A stretch of 64,000 nt of DNA, from contig JANJXV010000013.1 of NCBI GenBank assembly GCA_024803745.1, forward strand, positions 32,406,001 to 32,470,000. The letters are read 5' to 3'. The notes beneath the pieces were generated by a model. That model was given only the letters and a program-made list of their open reading frames with translations. It had not been told where the DNA came from and made no database searches. Source of the DNA: Megascapheus bottae (lineage: Eukaryota; Chordata; Mammalia; Rodentia; Geomyidae). Below, piece after piece: positions 10,766 through 22,118 of this stretch. A program made the position numbers and the translations under genes. Each line of letters starts with the position of its first letter. Positions within the stretch are counted from its first letter, which is position 1.

Positions 10766-13700
10766 TTTCTTTTTTCATATATTTTTATTGTAATTAATAG
10801 AAGGGTTACATTATATTTGCCAGATAGAAGGTGCATTAATTCACATACATTGATACCCTTTCTCATGTCTTGGTCCCATTTCTCTCCCCCCACCCCCAAC
10901 CCTCATCTTGATTTCCCCCTTCCCTATCCAATTTCAAATAACCAAATACAAATATATCCAATATATCAGATAACAAAGTGAGATATTGTAACAATATGAG
11001 ATAACCAAGGGACAACAAAAGAGATGAGAGATAACATAGTACATTAAGGACAACAATCACTCTTTATATCGCTTTTGTTTCTATATCCTAGAGGTGCTTT
11101 CATTTAGTGTCATACTATGGCCTTATGTATCTACGTTTTGCTCTATTGCAAATCTCTGCTAGGAGAGCCCAAGGTTTCTACTGATTGTGACAAATGAGGG
11201 AAACCATTGAGCCTATGTTCCTTTGATCTGGCTTACTTCACTTAATATGATTTTTTTTCTAAGTCTTTCCATTTCCTTACAAATGGGGTGATGTCATTCT
11301 TTTTGACAGCCGCATAGAATTCCTTTGTGTACAAACACCACATCTTGTTGATCCACTCATCAACTGAGGGACATCTGGGTTGGTTCTATATCTTTGCTAT
11401 GGTAAATAGTGCTGCAATGAACATTCTTGTGCTAGTGGATTTGGTATGTCCTTGTTTCTGGACAATTGAGTAGATGCCTAATAGTGGAATTGCTGTGTTA
11501 TAGGGGGAGCTCTATGTTGAGTCTTTTGAGAAACTGCCATACTGCTTTCCATAGTGGTTGAACAAGTTTGCACTCCCACCAACAGTGTAGTAGTGATCCC
11601 TCCTGGCCACATTCCCTCCAGCATCTGTTGTTATTAGTTTTCTTGATCCTGGCCATTCTAACTGGAGTGAGGTGGAATCTTAGAGTTGTTTTGATTTGCA
11701 TTTCTTTTATGACCAGAGATGTTGAGCATTTCTTCATGTGTCTATAGGCCATTTTTGTTTCTTCTTCAGAGAAGACTCCCTTTAAGTCTTTGGCCCATCT
11801 TTTAATGGGATGGTAGTTACGTTGGATATTCATTTTTTTGAGCTGTTGATATATTTTAGATATGAGGCCTTTGTCCATTGTATGGTTGGTGAAGATCTTC
11901 TCCCATTCTATAGGCTTCCTAATTAATTTACTAGCTATGTCCTTTGTTGAAGAGTCTGTCTTTCTTCCATTGTATTTTTTTTGGCTCCCTTGTCAAAGAT
12001 TAGGTGGCCATAGGTCTGTGGTTTAATATCTGGGTCCTCAGTTCTATTCCATTGGTCTTCAGGCCTGTTTTTGTGCCAGCACCAAGCTGTTTTGATAATT
12101 ATAGCTCTATAATAGTCTAAAGTTTGGTATTGAAATTCCTCCTGTGCTGTTCTTTCTGCTAAGAAGTGTTTTTGCTATATGGGGTCTTTTATTATTCCAT
12201 ATGAAATTTTGGATTGACATTGGGATATTGATGGGTATTGCATTGAATTTGTAGATAGCCCTTGGCAAGATTGTCAATTTCACGATGTTGATTCTTCCAA
12301 TCCAGGAGCATGGGAGGTTTTTCCATTTCCTCAGTTCTGCTTTAATTTCTTTTTTCAGGGTTTTACCGTTTACATTCTTAGTTAACATAATTCCTAGGTA
12401 CTTTATTTTCTTTGTGGCTATTGCAAAAGGAATTGCTTTCCTGATTGTTGACTCATTCCTCTCACTGTTGGCGTAGAGGAAGGCAGTTGATTTTTGAGGG
12501 TTAATTTTATACCCTGCTACCCTTCCAAAGTTTTGAATCAGCTCAAGGAGCTTGGGAGTGGAGTCTATAGAATTCTTTAAATACAGAATCAAGTCATCTG
12601 CAAAGAGGCAAAATTTTACTTCCTCGCTCCCTATTTGGATCCCCTTTATGCTTGCTTCTTGCATTATTACACTGGCTAGGAATTCAAATACTATGTTAAA
12701 GAGGAGTAGAGAGAGTGGGCATCCTTGTCTCGTTCCTGTTTTTAGAGGGAATGGCTTTAGCTTTTCGCCATTAAATATAATACTAGCTGTGGGCTTGTCC
12801 TACACAGCCTTTATTGTACTGAGGAATGTTCCATGTTTTCCTAGTTTCTCCAGAGCTTTTAACATAAAGGGGTGTTGGATCTTTTCAAATGCCTTTTCTG
12901 CCTCTATAGAGACAATTGTGTGATTTTTGTCCTTGCTCTTGTTGATGTGTTGAATTATATTAATTGATTTGCATCTGTTGAATCAGCTTTGCCTCTCTGT
13001 GATGAATCCTGTTTGATCATAATGTATATTTTTTTTGATGAGTTGTTGTAGACGGTTGGCCAGTATTTTGTTGAGAAGTTTTGCATCGATGTTCATAAAA
13101 AAAAATAGGTCTATAGTTCTATTTCTTTGATGAATCTCTGTCTCGTTTGGGGATGAGGGTTATACTGGCTTCATAGAATGAGTTTGGTAAAGAACCTTCA
13201 TTTTCGTTGAAGAGCTTGAGGTGTATTGGTGTGAGCTCTGCTTTGAAGACCTTATAGAATTCAGCTGTGAATCCATCTGGCCCTGGGCTTTTCTTAGGTG
13301 GAAGTTCTCTTATTGCCATTTCTAGTTCAGTGCTTGAAATGGGCCTGTTTATTTGGGTTAGTTCTTCTTGGTTCAGTGTGGGTATGTTAATATTGGCTAG
13401 AAATTCATCCATTTCTTCTAGATTCTCAAATTTGTTGGTATAAAGGTTTGAGAAGTATTCCCTCATGATACTCTGGATCTTGGTAATTTCTGTCGTGATA
13501 TTACCATTTTCGTCTATTATTTTGTTTATTTCGGTATGCTCCCTTCTTTTTTTGGTAAGATTTGCTAAGGACCTGTCAATTTTGTTAATTCTGTCAAAGA
13601 ACCAACTCCTTGTTTTGTTGATTCTTCCTAGTTTTTTTTGGACTCCAATTCATTTAATTCTGCTTTGATTTTAATAATTTGCTTCCTTCTACTGGGATTA

Positions 13701-14222
13701 GGGTTGGTTTGTTGCTCTTTTTCCAGGAGCTTAAGGTAATACATTAAATTGTTGATTTGTGATTTTTCCAATTTGTTATTGTCGGCACTCAGAGCTATAA
13801 ATTTTTGTCTGATTACTGCCTTTGCCATGTCCCAAAGGAGCTGGTATTTTGTGTGCTCCTTTTTGTTAAATTTCATAAACTGTTGGATTTCTGTTCTGAT
13901 CTCTTCGATGACCCATTGGTGATTCAACAATGTGGTGTTCAATCTCCATGAGTTACAGGGTTTTCGTTGGTAGAGATGGGTGTTCAGTTCTAATTTGATG
14001 CCACTGTGGTCTGTGAGAGTTCAGGGAATAATTTCAGTGTTTCTGAATCTGTCTTGGTTTGTTTTATGGCCTAAGATGTGGTCTATTTTGGAAAATGTTC
14101 CATGTGCTTCTGAAAAAAAACATATATTGTGTTGTTGCTGGGTGGAATAATCTGCGGATGTCTGTTAGATCTAGTTGGTCTATACAGTTGTTCAAGTCTA
14201 AGGTTTCTCTGTTGAGTTTATG
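10766..14222 (-). mobile_element. 5'-truncated L1 LINE (about 3.5 kb), minus strand
   Basis: The 3' end is at the low-coordinate side (T-rich, then CATATATTTTTATTGTAATT), as at 22.0, 29.8, 37.3 and 49.4 kb. Reading leftwards from 14,222 it covers the end of the endonuclease region, the linker, the reverse transcriptase, the C-terminal part and the 3' untranslated region. The truncation point (GTTGAGTTT at about 14,210) can be placed because the copy at 46.2 kb continues past it. I found no convincing TSD. Moderate decay suggests an age between the 5.3 kb and 46 kb copies. Confidence 0.92.
11498..13942 (-). pseudogene. L1 ORF2 remnant: linker, reverse transcriptase and C-terminal part
   Basis: This is ORF2 of the L1 at 10.8-14.2 kb, broken into several open segments. 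In reading order, 13,942-13,628 is the linker between endonuclease and reverse transcriptase. 13,466-13,119 holds the RT start, with [15 protein letters not shown]. 12,664-12,107 holds the RT catalytic motif FADDLILYL and the following [12 protein letters not shown]. 11,878-11,498 is the C-terminal region. The catalytic aspartates of FADD survive, but frameshifts and stops between segments rule out a full protein. When intact, the protein nicks target DNA and reverse transcribes L1 RNA. Confidence 0.9.
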
Positions 14223-15060
14223 CCAAATATATGCCTAGGATATGTTTGTTGTTCTTCCTTTATTTTATGTTTAAAGATTTTATTGGCAGCTTAACCTCAA
14301 TTCTGAGACTTCTACTTGACAAAAGTACTCCTATCTGGGCTGCATTTGGGACAATTTACTATGTGATAAAAATTGTCACTTGTAAATGCTTTTCCTGTCA
14401 GTTGAGACTACGAATTCCATTACCACTGAAATGCCTGTCTCTGTGTAAAGGTCAGAGGAATGCTGAAGAAAGGGCTCATATATTCTGTTGTCACAAAACT
14501 CCTTGACAAACACTACAACAGGTAGTATGTTAGGGTCCATTGTTTATTTCCTATAGAATGATTATGGGTGCTTGGTTATGGAAGATACTAACATTTTAAA
14601 TTTGATGTTGTTTTCATTAGTAGAAAGAGATGGGGGAGATAAGAATTTTAACCTGCATATTCTGGATATTTATTGGGAAAATAGTTAGAGTGGGCCTTAG
14701 GTAAATGAAGGGGACAAAATGTTTCTGTTCAGGTCATTTTCTTGCCGAATTTCATATTCAATCCAACTCAAGTGATTGTACTTTGTGGAACCTAAATGAT
14801 TAGTAAGGCTTCCCAAAATACCCACAAACCAGCACGGCAGAATGCTACAGGTTACTGCCTAGAGTAAAAGCAAACCTCCTCAGAGGGCTGTGATAATAAC
14901 TAGAAATAGAAAAGGCTTTAAAGGATACCAGCGAGATACTGAAGAAAAGGAAATGGGAAAGTTAGCATATCTTCTCAGGATGTCATTTCTGTGTTAGAAT
15001 AGCTTGGATATTAAGTAATAATAACTAGAGTATTATTGACTTGGTGCTTACATTTTGGGG
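14223..15060. other. Intergenic DNA without recognised features
   Basis: Complex, not obviously repetitive. The open frame 14231-14506 begins at the L1 boundary and shows no domain. Confidence 0.4.
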
Positions 15061-15120
15061 GCTTTCTTTCTTCCTTTTTCCTTCCTCTTTCTTTTTTTTC
15101 CCTTCTTTTACTTTCTATTT
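15061..15120. repeat. Polypyrimidine tract
   Basis: CTTT/CCTT-rich run directly before a minus-strand SINE. It may be the mutated tail of that SINE. Confidence 0.7.
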
Positions 15121-15344
15121 TTGTCATATATGAGGCTTGAACTCTAGGCTTGGGCATTATTCCTGAACTTTTCAGCTCAAGGCTAGCACTCTGTTACTTC
15201 AGCCACAGTATCACTTGAGTTTTCTGCTGGTTAATTGGAAATAAAGTTCTCATAGACTTTGTGCCCAGGCTGGCTTTGAGCAACTATTCTCAGATCTTGG
15301 CCTCCTGAGTAGCTAGGATTCATAGGAATGAACAATAGCACCCA
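15121..15344 (-). mobile_element. B1-like/ID-like composite SINE, minus strand
   Basis: GAGGCTTGAACTCTAGGCTT, then AGATCTTGGCCTCCTGAGTA and CTAGGATTCATAGGAATG mark the tRNA-like and B1-like halves in reverse. Clearly diverged. Confidence 0.78.
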
Positions 15345-18100
15345 GATCTAGGGCTGCTTTTCTAATAGTATAAAATATCTAAACTTTATTTTGTGCCCAA
15401 GTTATTTAGCACATTTTTTCTCAGGATGGTAGAAAAGTAGACCAAAATATTGTGTTTGTTGCACATGGTAACAAAGTATCATCGAATGTAAGACTATCCC
15501 TTTGCATTCTCTAGACTTAATAGAGTCTAGTTCAGGAATTTTTCTCTAGAGAAAAAAACAAGGGAAAATCTTAGTCTAGGAGATGGTTTCATTATTCAGC
15601 TTAAAATATTGATTACATTTAGAGAATGTGAACTACTATCTAAAATCAACAAGTATCCAGATGTTAAAAGGACTTCTGGGGCCTCTGGGGTAGAATTGGG
15701 TTCTTTACCACTTTCCATTGTATTGATGGCATTACTTGAGTCGTGGACTCGCCTTTAAAGCCAGTAGAATAACATTCAAATATACTTCTTGGCCATTATC
15801 AAATCCACATTCTTGTTTTTTTTATTTTTTAAAATTTCATTTGTGTGTATTTCCTTTGTTGTTTTTGATGTTATTGTTTATTTATTTATTTTGAAGAGTG
15901 GGATGAAGGTAAAACAAAACCTTCTTACTTCAACATGATGCATATGTTTTTTCAGCATTTCCTTCTTACTTTGTTCTAAACAAAATCAAATCTCTTAACT
16001 ACTTGGTTTTATGTATATAAATCTTTTGGTTTTCCTGGTTTAATTCCGTATCCCACTGTATTGTAAAGAGGGTAGAAAGACAGCAATCAGGTAGATCTCA
16101 GAGCAGAGATGAATCTCAAAGCAATTATGACAAAACATGTAATCTAGAATGAGTTTTAGTGCTTATAACTTCATTCATTTGAGATGTAATGATGCTGTAT
16201 CACTACCTTATTATGTTGTCTATAGATCTGGAGACTTAGTTTTCTGCTCTCTGTAAGCATACATTAATTTACTCACCATAACATCAAAAATTTTAAAGAC
16301 TAAATTGTTTACAGATTGTCTTAATAAGATTAAATCCACTTCTGTCATAAAGATTCAATTACAGATAATTAAAAGGTTCTGTCTTGATTTTAGTCAAAAA
16401 ATTTTAAACTCCCCTCTCAATTTCATCCTATCATTGATTTCTCATTTCAGCATCTCACAATTCTTATTTCCTTCCCCATTGCCCTTTATCTTTAAAGTTC
16501 CTTCAGAGTTAAGGAAGATACAAGAAAAGACTTGTGTGACCTTCCGACTTTCTCACTACCTTCACTAGAAAACTATTCAAATGTTTACGTTTTTGGAGCA
16601 GAGAAATGTGTGATTGGCCAAAGACCACCCTGGGCAGCTGACATAAAGAAATCATTTCATATCAGGAGCCAAATTACCTTTAACCCTAGGATTCACTTGA
16701 GACTGCTTTTATTGTGTCCCCTTAACATTGGATAGTCTTAATTATGATCTTTTGTGGTATCTACAATCCCATGACAAATGTGGACATGTGCAGTCACTCT
16801 ATTTTTACCATTTCCTCTCGCTTTGTCAGTCATCTCTGTCTTCAGAATTTTCTGATGAAAGCAAGTGGCAATCTTCATTTAGGGTGAAACTGTAGACGCT
16901 ATATATGAGAACACCATAATGGTTTTATGGATTCTTTGAATTCATTAAGCATCTAGCTTTAGAAGCTAATGACCCTTTTTTTTCCTTACTTAGACATTGT
17001 ATGTATGTACCTAGGAATTTTTATTTTAATTACCACTAAAGACCCATTTTCCTCCTCTGTTGAGCTAAAGACAAGTGGCCATACTTCCAAAATGTATGTT
17101 ACAGACTTTCTTCTGACCCTAAATAAGCTAAATGGAATGATGGGCTGAGGCTGCAAGGCTTGGTGACTACTTCTTGTGCACCTGAGGTATTTGATGGAGT
17201 GTTGCATCCAGAACACAGCAGGACTTATCCCCCATTGTTAGGAGATGAGCAACTTCAGTCCAATACTCAGGCAAGAGGAGATGTTTCATTTAACCTACAG
17301 TTTATATTCATATGTAAATTTTGTCACATGATGACAGTGTGTATACGAAGCTCAGAAAAGTTTGTTTTAATTCATAAATATACTTTTTGTTTGGACAAGT
17401 TGATTTGGGCCTTCTTGCAATGCAACTATTCATGCCACATTTTAGGGATGTATTTAAGCATAGCATTCATAATTTGGTAGTTTTTAAATGAGCAAAAAAT
17501 GCCACAAGACTGGTGGGGAATAAATCTAAATCTTACTGACTACTTGTTAGAATGGAAGAAATCACACCTTTCTGTATGAAAATGTATTTTTCTTCAGTTC
17601 AGAATACTGTGGGTCTCATTTACACTTGCCTTTTTCAGAGGGCAACTTGTAGCTCAGCTTACCTGCTTTTAGAACAGGTTGCTTCATTTTATCTTAGCAT
17701 CCAGCTAGTGCATTTAAAATTGCTGATGAAAGGTACTGTCAAATCCCTGGTCGGTTTTGATAATGATTTGTACTTGTAAGGCAATCTGCCCATTAGTGTA
17801 GAAAAGGAGAATTGGGATAGCACTTTGCAGAAAGATCTCTGAAAGCAAGCTTTAAAGTCTGCCGGGCAGGAATTTATATTCCTATAGCATTTTGACTCAG
17901 CATACAAGTGTGGGATGTATGGGGGTGTTTGCATTTGATTCCAGATTGTTTGCCTACACCAGAGGCTGTCCTAGGAGATTTGTTGAATCTGACTTGCCTT
18001 GCACATTGGAATTCAGGGAGACTTTATTTAAATGCCAAGTTACAGCACAGAGTTTCCTACATTTTAACTATGGCTGTCCAAATATAATGACCCAGCAATG
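15345..18100. other. Intergenic DNA without recognised features
   Basis: Mostly complex non-repeat sequence. Several open frames of 60-106 codons occur on both strands, often overlapping, with no domain I can name. 16,560-18,060 is less AT-skewed than its surroundings and might include conserved noncoding DNA; this is a guess from appearance. Confidence 0.35.
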
Positions 18101-18150
18101 TATATATATATGGACATGTATATATATGGATATATATATATATATATAAA
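18101..18150. repeat. Imperfect TA-rich microsatellite
   Basis: Runs of TATATATA interrupted by GGACATG and GGA. It explains the YIYIYI runs in translations of both strands. Confidence 0.9.
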
Positions 18151-18304
18151 TAAACGTATTCAATTGTCTGCCAGTTAGCTGGAAAACAATCAAACAAATC
18201 ATCATTGATTGGATTTTGGTAATTTCTGCAACAATTGTACTATCAAACCAGGAGCTATTTCTGAACCATATATGCAAGAAAATTTAAAAGGACTGGCAAA
18301 ACAT

Positions 18305-18315
18305 GTATATATATA

Positions 18316-18387
<72 letters not shown>

Positions 18388-18490
18388 CAGAGAGAGACAG
18401 AGAGAGAGAGAGAGACAGAGACAGATAGAGAGAGACAGAGAGAGAGACAGAGAGACAGACAGAGAGAGAGACAGAGACAGAGAGACAGAA
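18305..18490. repeat. Compound (TA)n/(GA)n/(GAGACA)n microsatellite
   Basis: A short TA run is followed by about 170 bases of pure GA and GAGACA units. The strand asymmetry (purine-rich plus strand) yields long false open frames of Arg/Glu repeats on plus and Ser/Leu repeats on minus. Confidence 0.97.
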
Positions 18491-19097
18491 GGGGAAAAAT
18501 CAGAATCCTTTCCCATTCCTACAGTCATACTCTACCCTGATATCTGATCTCAAAAAGTCAATGTAGACACAAAAGCAAATAAGGCATGAGTTTAAATTTT
18601 TCATATGCCTGAATTTGGGTGAAAACTTTGTGACTTTTTCTGAGCTTTTTCCAAATAACTACATTTGAAAAATACCTACATTACAGTTTGATAGGAGGAA
18701 CATTTGGACAATATAAACATAGGACCTAGAATGGAATGTTGCCCATTAAAATAGGTAGTCAAGAACTAGTTCCACTCTTCTGCTTGATGCCAAGGCTTTT
18801 TTTCTCTCCTGATTAGAACCGCCAATGGATTCCGCCCCTGCAAAAAAAAAAAAAAATTGTACCAACCTTCCAGCCTTGGGTTTGGGGACACAGAACAATC
18901 TCCAAATGGCAGAGTCTTAGAAAGAGAATAGGAGATGGGTCTTCTCTTCTTTATGGGTCTTGGTGGAATTCCTTTCACCTTTGGTCTTTTCTGTGATGGG
19001 GATTTTGTATTTATAAGGAAGCCACATAAGTGATGATAGTCATTCTGGCCTCACTATGGTAATGTTTAAGGTGAACATTTGTGATGCTGTTGTCACC
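18491..19097. other. Intergenic DNA without recognised features
   Basis: A short A run (18,841-18,855) occurs in otherwise complex sequence; no element recognised. Confidence 0.4.
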
Positions 19098-19111
19098 TCT
19101 GAAGAATTTTT

Positions 19112-19306
19112 TTTTTTGCCAGTCCTTGTCTTGGGCTCAGGGCGTGAGCACTGTCCTTGGACTTTCTCAAGGCTAACACTCTACCACTTGAGCCTCAGCA
19201 CCAGGTTCAGCTTTTTTTTTCAATGCATGTGGTACCGAGGAATCGAACCCGGGTATTCGTGCATGCTAGGCAATCACTCTACCACTAAGGCCAAACTCCC
19301 GGCCCC
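19112..19306 (-). mobile_element. ID-like/Geo-type dimeric SINE, minus strand
   Basis: Runs from a T stretch and GCCAGTCCTTGTCTTGGGCT to GGCCAAACTCCCGGCCCC. TSD TCTGAAGAATTTTT lies at 19,098-19,111 and 19,307-19,320. The tRNA-like B-box region (reverse complement of GGTTCGATTCC) is nearly intact. Confidence 0.92.
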
Positions 19307-19690
19307 TCTGAAGAATTTTTAAGAAGTAAGATATTTAGTTAGCAGTCTGAAGTTTCAAGTTATGGTCGTTATAGTACCTTTTCCTGGTCTCTGGTTCACT
19401 TGAGAGACCATAGTTTCACCAAGAGTAGAATAGTGCGGAATATTCACATCAGCAACCTGTTTGTAAGAACGCTGGAGCTTGTCCACCGGGGTTAGCCATT
19501 CATACAGCTGACTTCATACAGTTCTCTGAGAAGCTTTGATCTCTCTAGGGAATATCTAAATCTCCTTTCTTCTGGTAGACTGGTTTTTCTCAGCTAAGTT
19601 TAAGTATTACTGTTTCAAAATCATCTGCTTCAGCTTGGCTCTTTTTTCTCTAGTTTTAACCAAGCTCTATGGTTGCTTCTTCACTAGCAT

Positions 19691-19733
<43 letters not shown>
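19691..19733. repeat. (GT)n microsatellite
   Basis: About 20 GT units with one GC interruption near the start. It is followed by a possible minus-strand ID fragment (GGGGATTTGAACCCAAGACC at about 19,757). Confidence 0.95.
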
Positions 19734-19735
<2 letters not shown>

Positions 19736-19797
19736 TTGTGTATTTTCTCTTAAGGGGATTTGAACCCAAGACCTCATACTCACAATAGTTTAGTAGC

Positions 19798-20245
19798 TAT
19801 GTACATATGACCAAATAAGATAATTCTAAGCAAAATGAACTCCAATATATGGAAGCAAGAGATTTTTCTTTGTAGTTGTTTTCAATTTATTATGTGAAAT
19901 TATTTTTTCTTTCATTTTTCCCCTATGGTTTCTACTATGTTGTCACTGTATTTAATTTTGGCACAAGAATATTGTACATACTTTTATCTAATTAGGGAAG
20001 GGAAGGGGAATGAGAAAATGGTGAGACAAAGGACAAAGAGTGAACTAATGCAATAGCAATACTCGAAAGATGACATGTTGGAAATGAACTTTACAACTTG
20101 AAGGGGGGTGGGCTGAAAGACAATGAGAAAAACGTGGGAAGGGGTAACAATACTCTAGAAGAAACATACTCACTTCCTTACATATGTAATTATAACACCT
20201 CTGTGTATCACCTTTACAATAAATTAAATAGGAAAAAAGAAAAAC
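19798..20245 (+). mobile_element. Old L1 LINE 3' end, plus strand
   Basis: Shares its 3' untranslated sequence with the L1 at 5.3-8.7 kb (GAGACAAAGGACAAAG, TTGGAAATGAACTTTACAAC, CACCTTTACAAT). It lacks the LTR present there and so shows the uninterrupted state. Confidence 0.82.
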
Positions 20246-21451
20246 CCTTGTATACCTTGGTTTTTAAGCTTTCTATAAAACATTTTCTTGACTAGACAAT
20301 TAAAGATATTCCACTAACATATACTTGGATATTCCAGTTTATGTCACAGAAATATAAACCTATTCCATTTCCCTTGGAAATTCATCACCACCAGAGGGAA
20401 AAAGAAAATATTTCACTAGCTGAAGTTTTATGACGTTCACTAGCAATTAAAAAAGGAGCTAGAAATAACACGATTTCTCTGCTCTGATAAATATACAAAA
20501 TTTACCAGAATAACAACAACTTCAACAAGAACAACAACACATTTTACCAATGATAAAACTTGCATTGCTTCTCCCATCTTTCTAGAATTGCCGCTGTGAA
20601 GGGGTTGGGAGACTGGGGTACCTAGTATTTTGACATGGTACATTTGTTTAAAATTCTTTCTTGTTTTAGAGGAATTTGCATTAGACACAATTACAGTGAT
20701 GGCATGGCTCAAAGAATGAAGAAGTTTCTTTCTTTGTTCTCATATGACTTGCTTCTAGAAGTAGTAGTACCCGGGACTCCCCATTTTGTAAGGCTTGTGT
20801 CAAGCTATCTATCAGCTCAATTCTGATAATGTAGCTTTCCCAAGATACCTTGGGAAATATGCTACAACCATAAGTATAGACTCACTTCAGTCATTTTTTT
20901 TTCTTTCTTAATCTGCAACTGTGTGTACTAAGGTTCAGTCCCCAATACCGCCAAAAAAGTCAGGTGACATTGAGGATTTACTTTTGGTTACTTTAAAAAT
21001 ATTTTTATAAGGTAAGCATTGCTAAGCTTTTTCTTCTTTATGTCATGGGAATTATTTTTCTCTATCCTTTACGGTAAGTAAACTGAGGAATAGACAAGTT
21101 AAGTAACTTAACCTATCAAATAAAATATATTTCGAGTGATAATATTATTAGATAACCAAGACAAGAATTGAATTCATGTAGTTTGATCTCAAAGCCTAAA
21201 TCACTGCATTTATAAATGTCATCCATAAGTGTAAAAACTCATGGTAGACAATTTCTAAAATGACACTGTCTTCTGTTATATACCCTGTCTAGTTCATTTG
21301 TCTGTGCCAAGGCTGGACGGAATGATTTTTTTCTAGCATATAGAACACAGCTAAAATATGTCATCTCGGAAATCAGTTTATAAATTTTAGTGATCTTTTT
21401 CTCTGACTGTCATTCTCTGTATCTTGTCTCTGATTCTGTCCTCCCCACTGC
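20246..21451. other. Intergenic DNA without recognised features
   Basis: AT-rich. A B-box-like fragment (AAGGTTCAGTCCCCAATACC, about 20,930) could be the end of an ID SINE. Nothing else recognised. Confidence 0.35.
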
Positions 21452-21457
21452 TGTCTA

Positions 21458-21492
<35 letters not shown>

Positions 21493-21495
21493 TTC
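21452..21495. repeat. (GTCT)n/(CT)n microsatellite
   Basis: GTCT units grade into CT units. Confidence 0.92.
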
Positions 21496-21779
21496 TCATC
21501 CATTTCTCTTGACAAAACAGATTTACATGTTTCAAGTTGTTCTTTAGATCAGGATACTTGGCAAGGAGCTAATGGTGCATTATAGACAGCAATCTTAAAA
21601 GCATGGAGGATTTTGGTCCACATATCTTGCTAGAACCTAGATCTTTTCCTTATCCCTAGCTCCTTCCTCTTTTCTTCCTTCTTGATAGCTCCTCTGTATT
21701 CTTATTTGTCAGGCAATATTTTCATATAAATAATCTTATTTAATCTTCATTGCAGTGCTATGAGGCACACATTGTATTT

Positions 21780-22006
21780 TATTTTTGTTTTTAGCCATCA
21801 GGCTTGAATTAAGGGCTGTGGATCTGTCCATAAGCTTTTTTGCTCAAGGGTAATGCTCTGCTGCTTTGAGCCACAGTGCCCTTTCCTGCTTTCTAGTGGT
21901 TAATTGGAGATAAGAGTCTTGAAGACATTCCTTCCTGGCTGGTATTGAAACTTTATACTCAGATCTCAGTCGTCGTTGTAGCTAGGGTTATATGAGGGAT
22001 ACCTGG
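21780..22006 (-). mobile_element. B1-like/ID-like composite SINE, minus strand (diverged)
   Basis: GGCTTGAATTAAGGGCTGTG, TTTGAGCCACAGTGCC, TTAATTGGAGATAAGAGTCT and CAGATCTCAGT are recognisable landmarks of the composite SINE in reverse. Confidence 0.72.
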
Positions 22007-22015
22007 TTTGTATTA

Positions 22016-22118
22016 TTATTTTTTTCATATATTTTTATTGTAATTAATAGAAGGGTTACATGGTATTTGCCAGATAGATGTTGCATTAATTCCCATACAT
22101 TGATACCCTTTCACATGT
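22016..22118 (-). mobile_element. Severely truncated L1 3' end, minus strand
   Basis: Only about 100 bp of L1 3' end remain (CATATATTTTTATTGTAATT to GATACCCTTTCACATGTCT), directly after the SINE. T-rich flanks obscure any TSD. Confidence 0.85.

Noticed and set aside
18202..18547. Ser/Leu-rich and Arg/Glu-rich overlapping frames
   Set aside because: Both are translations of the GA/GAGACA microsatellite.
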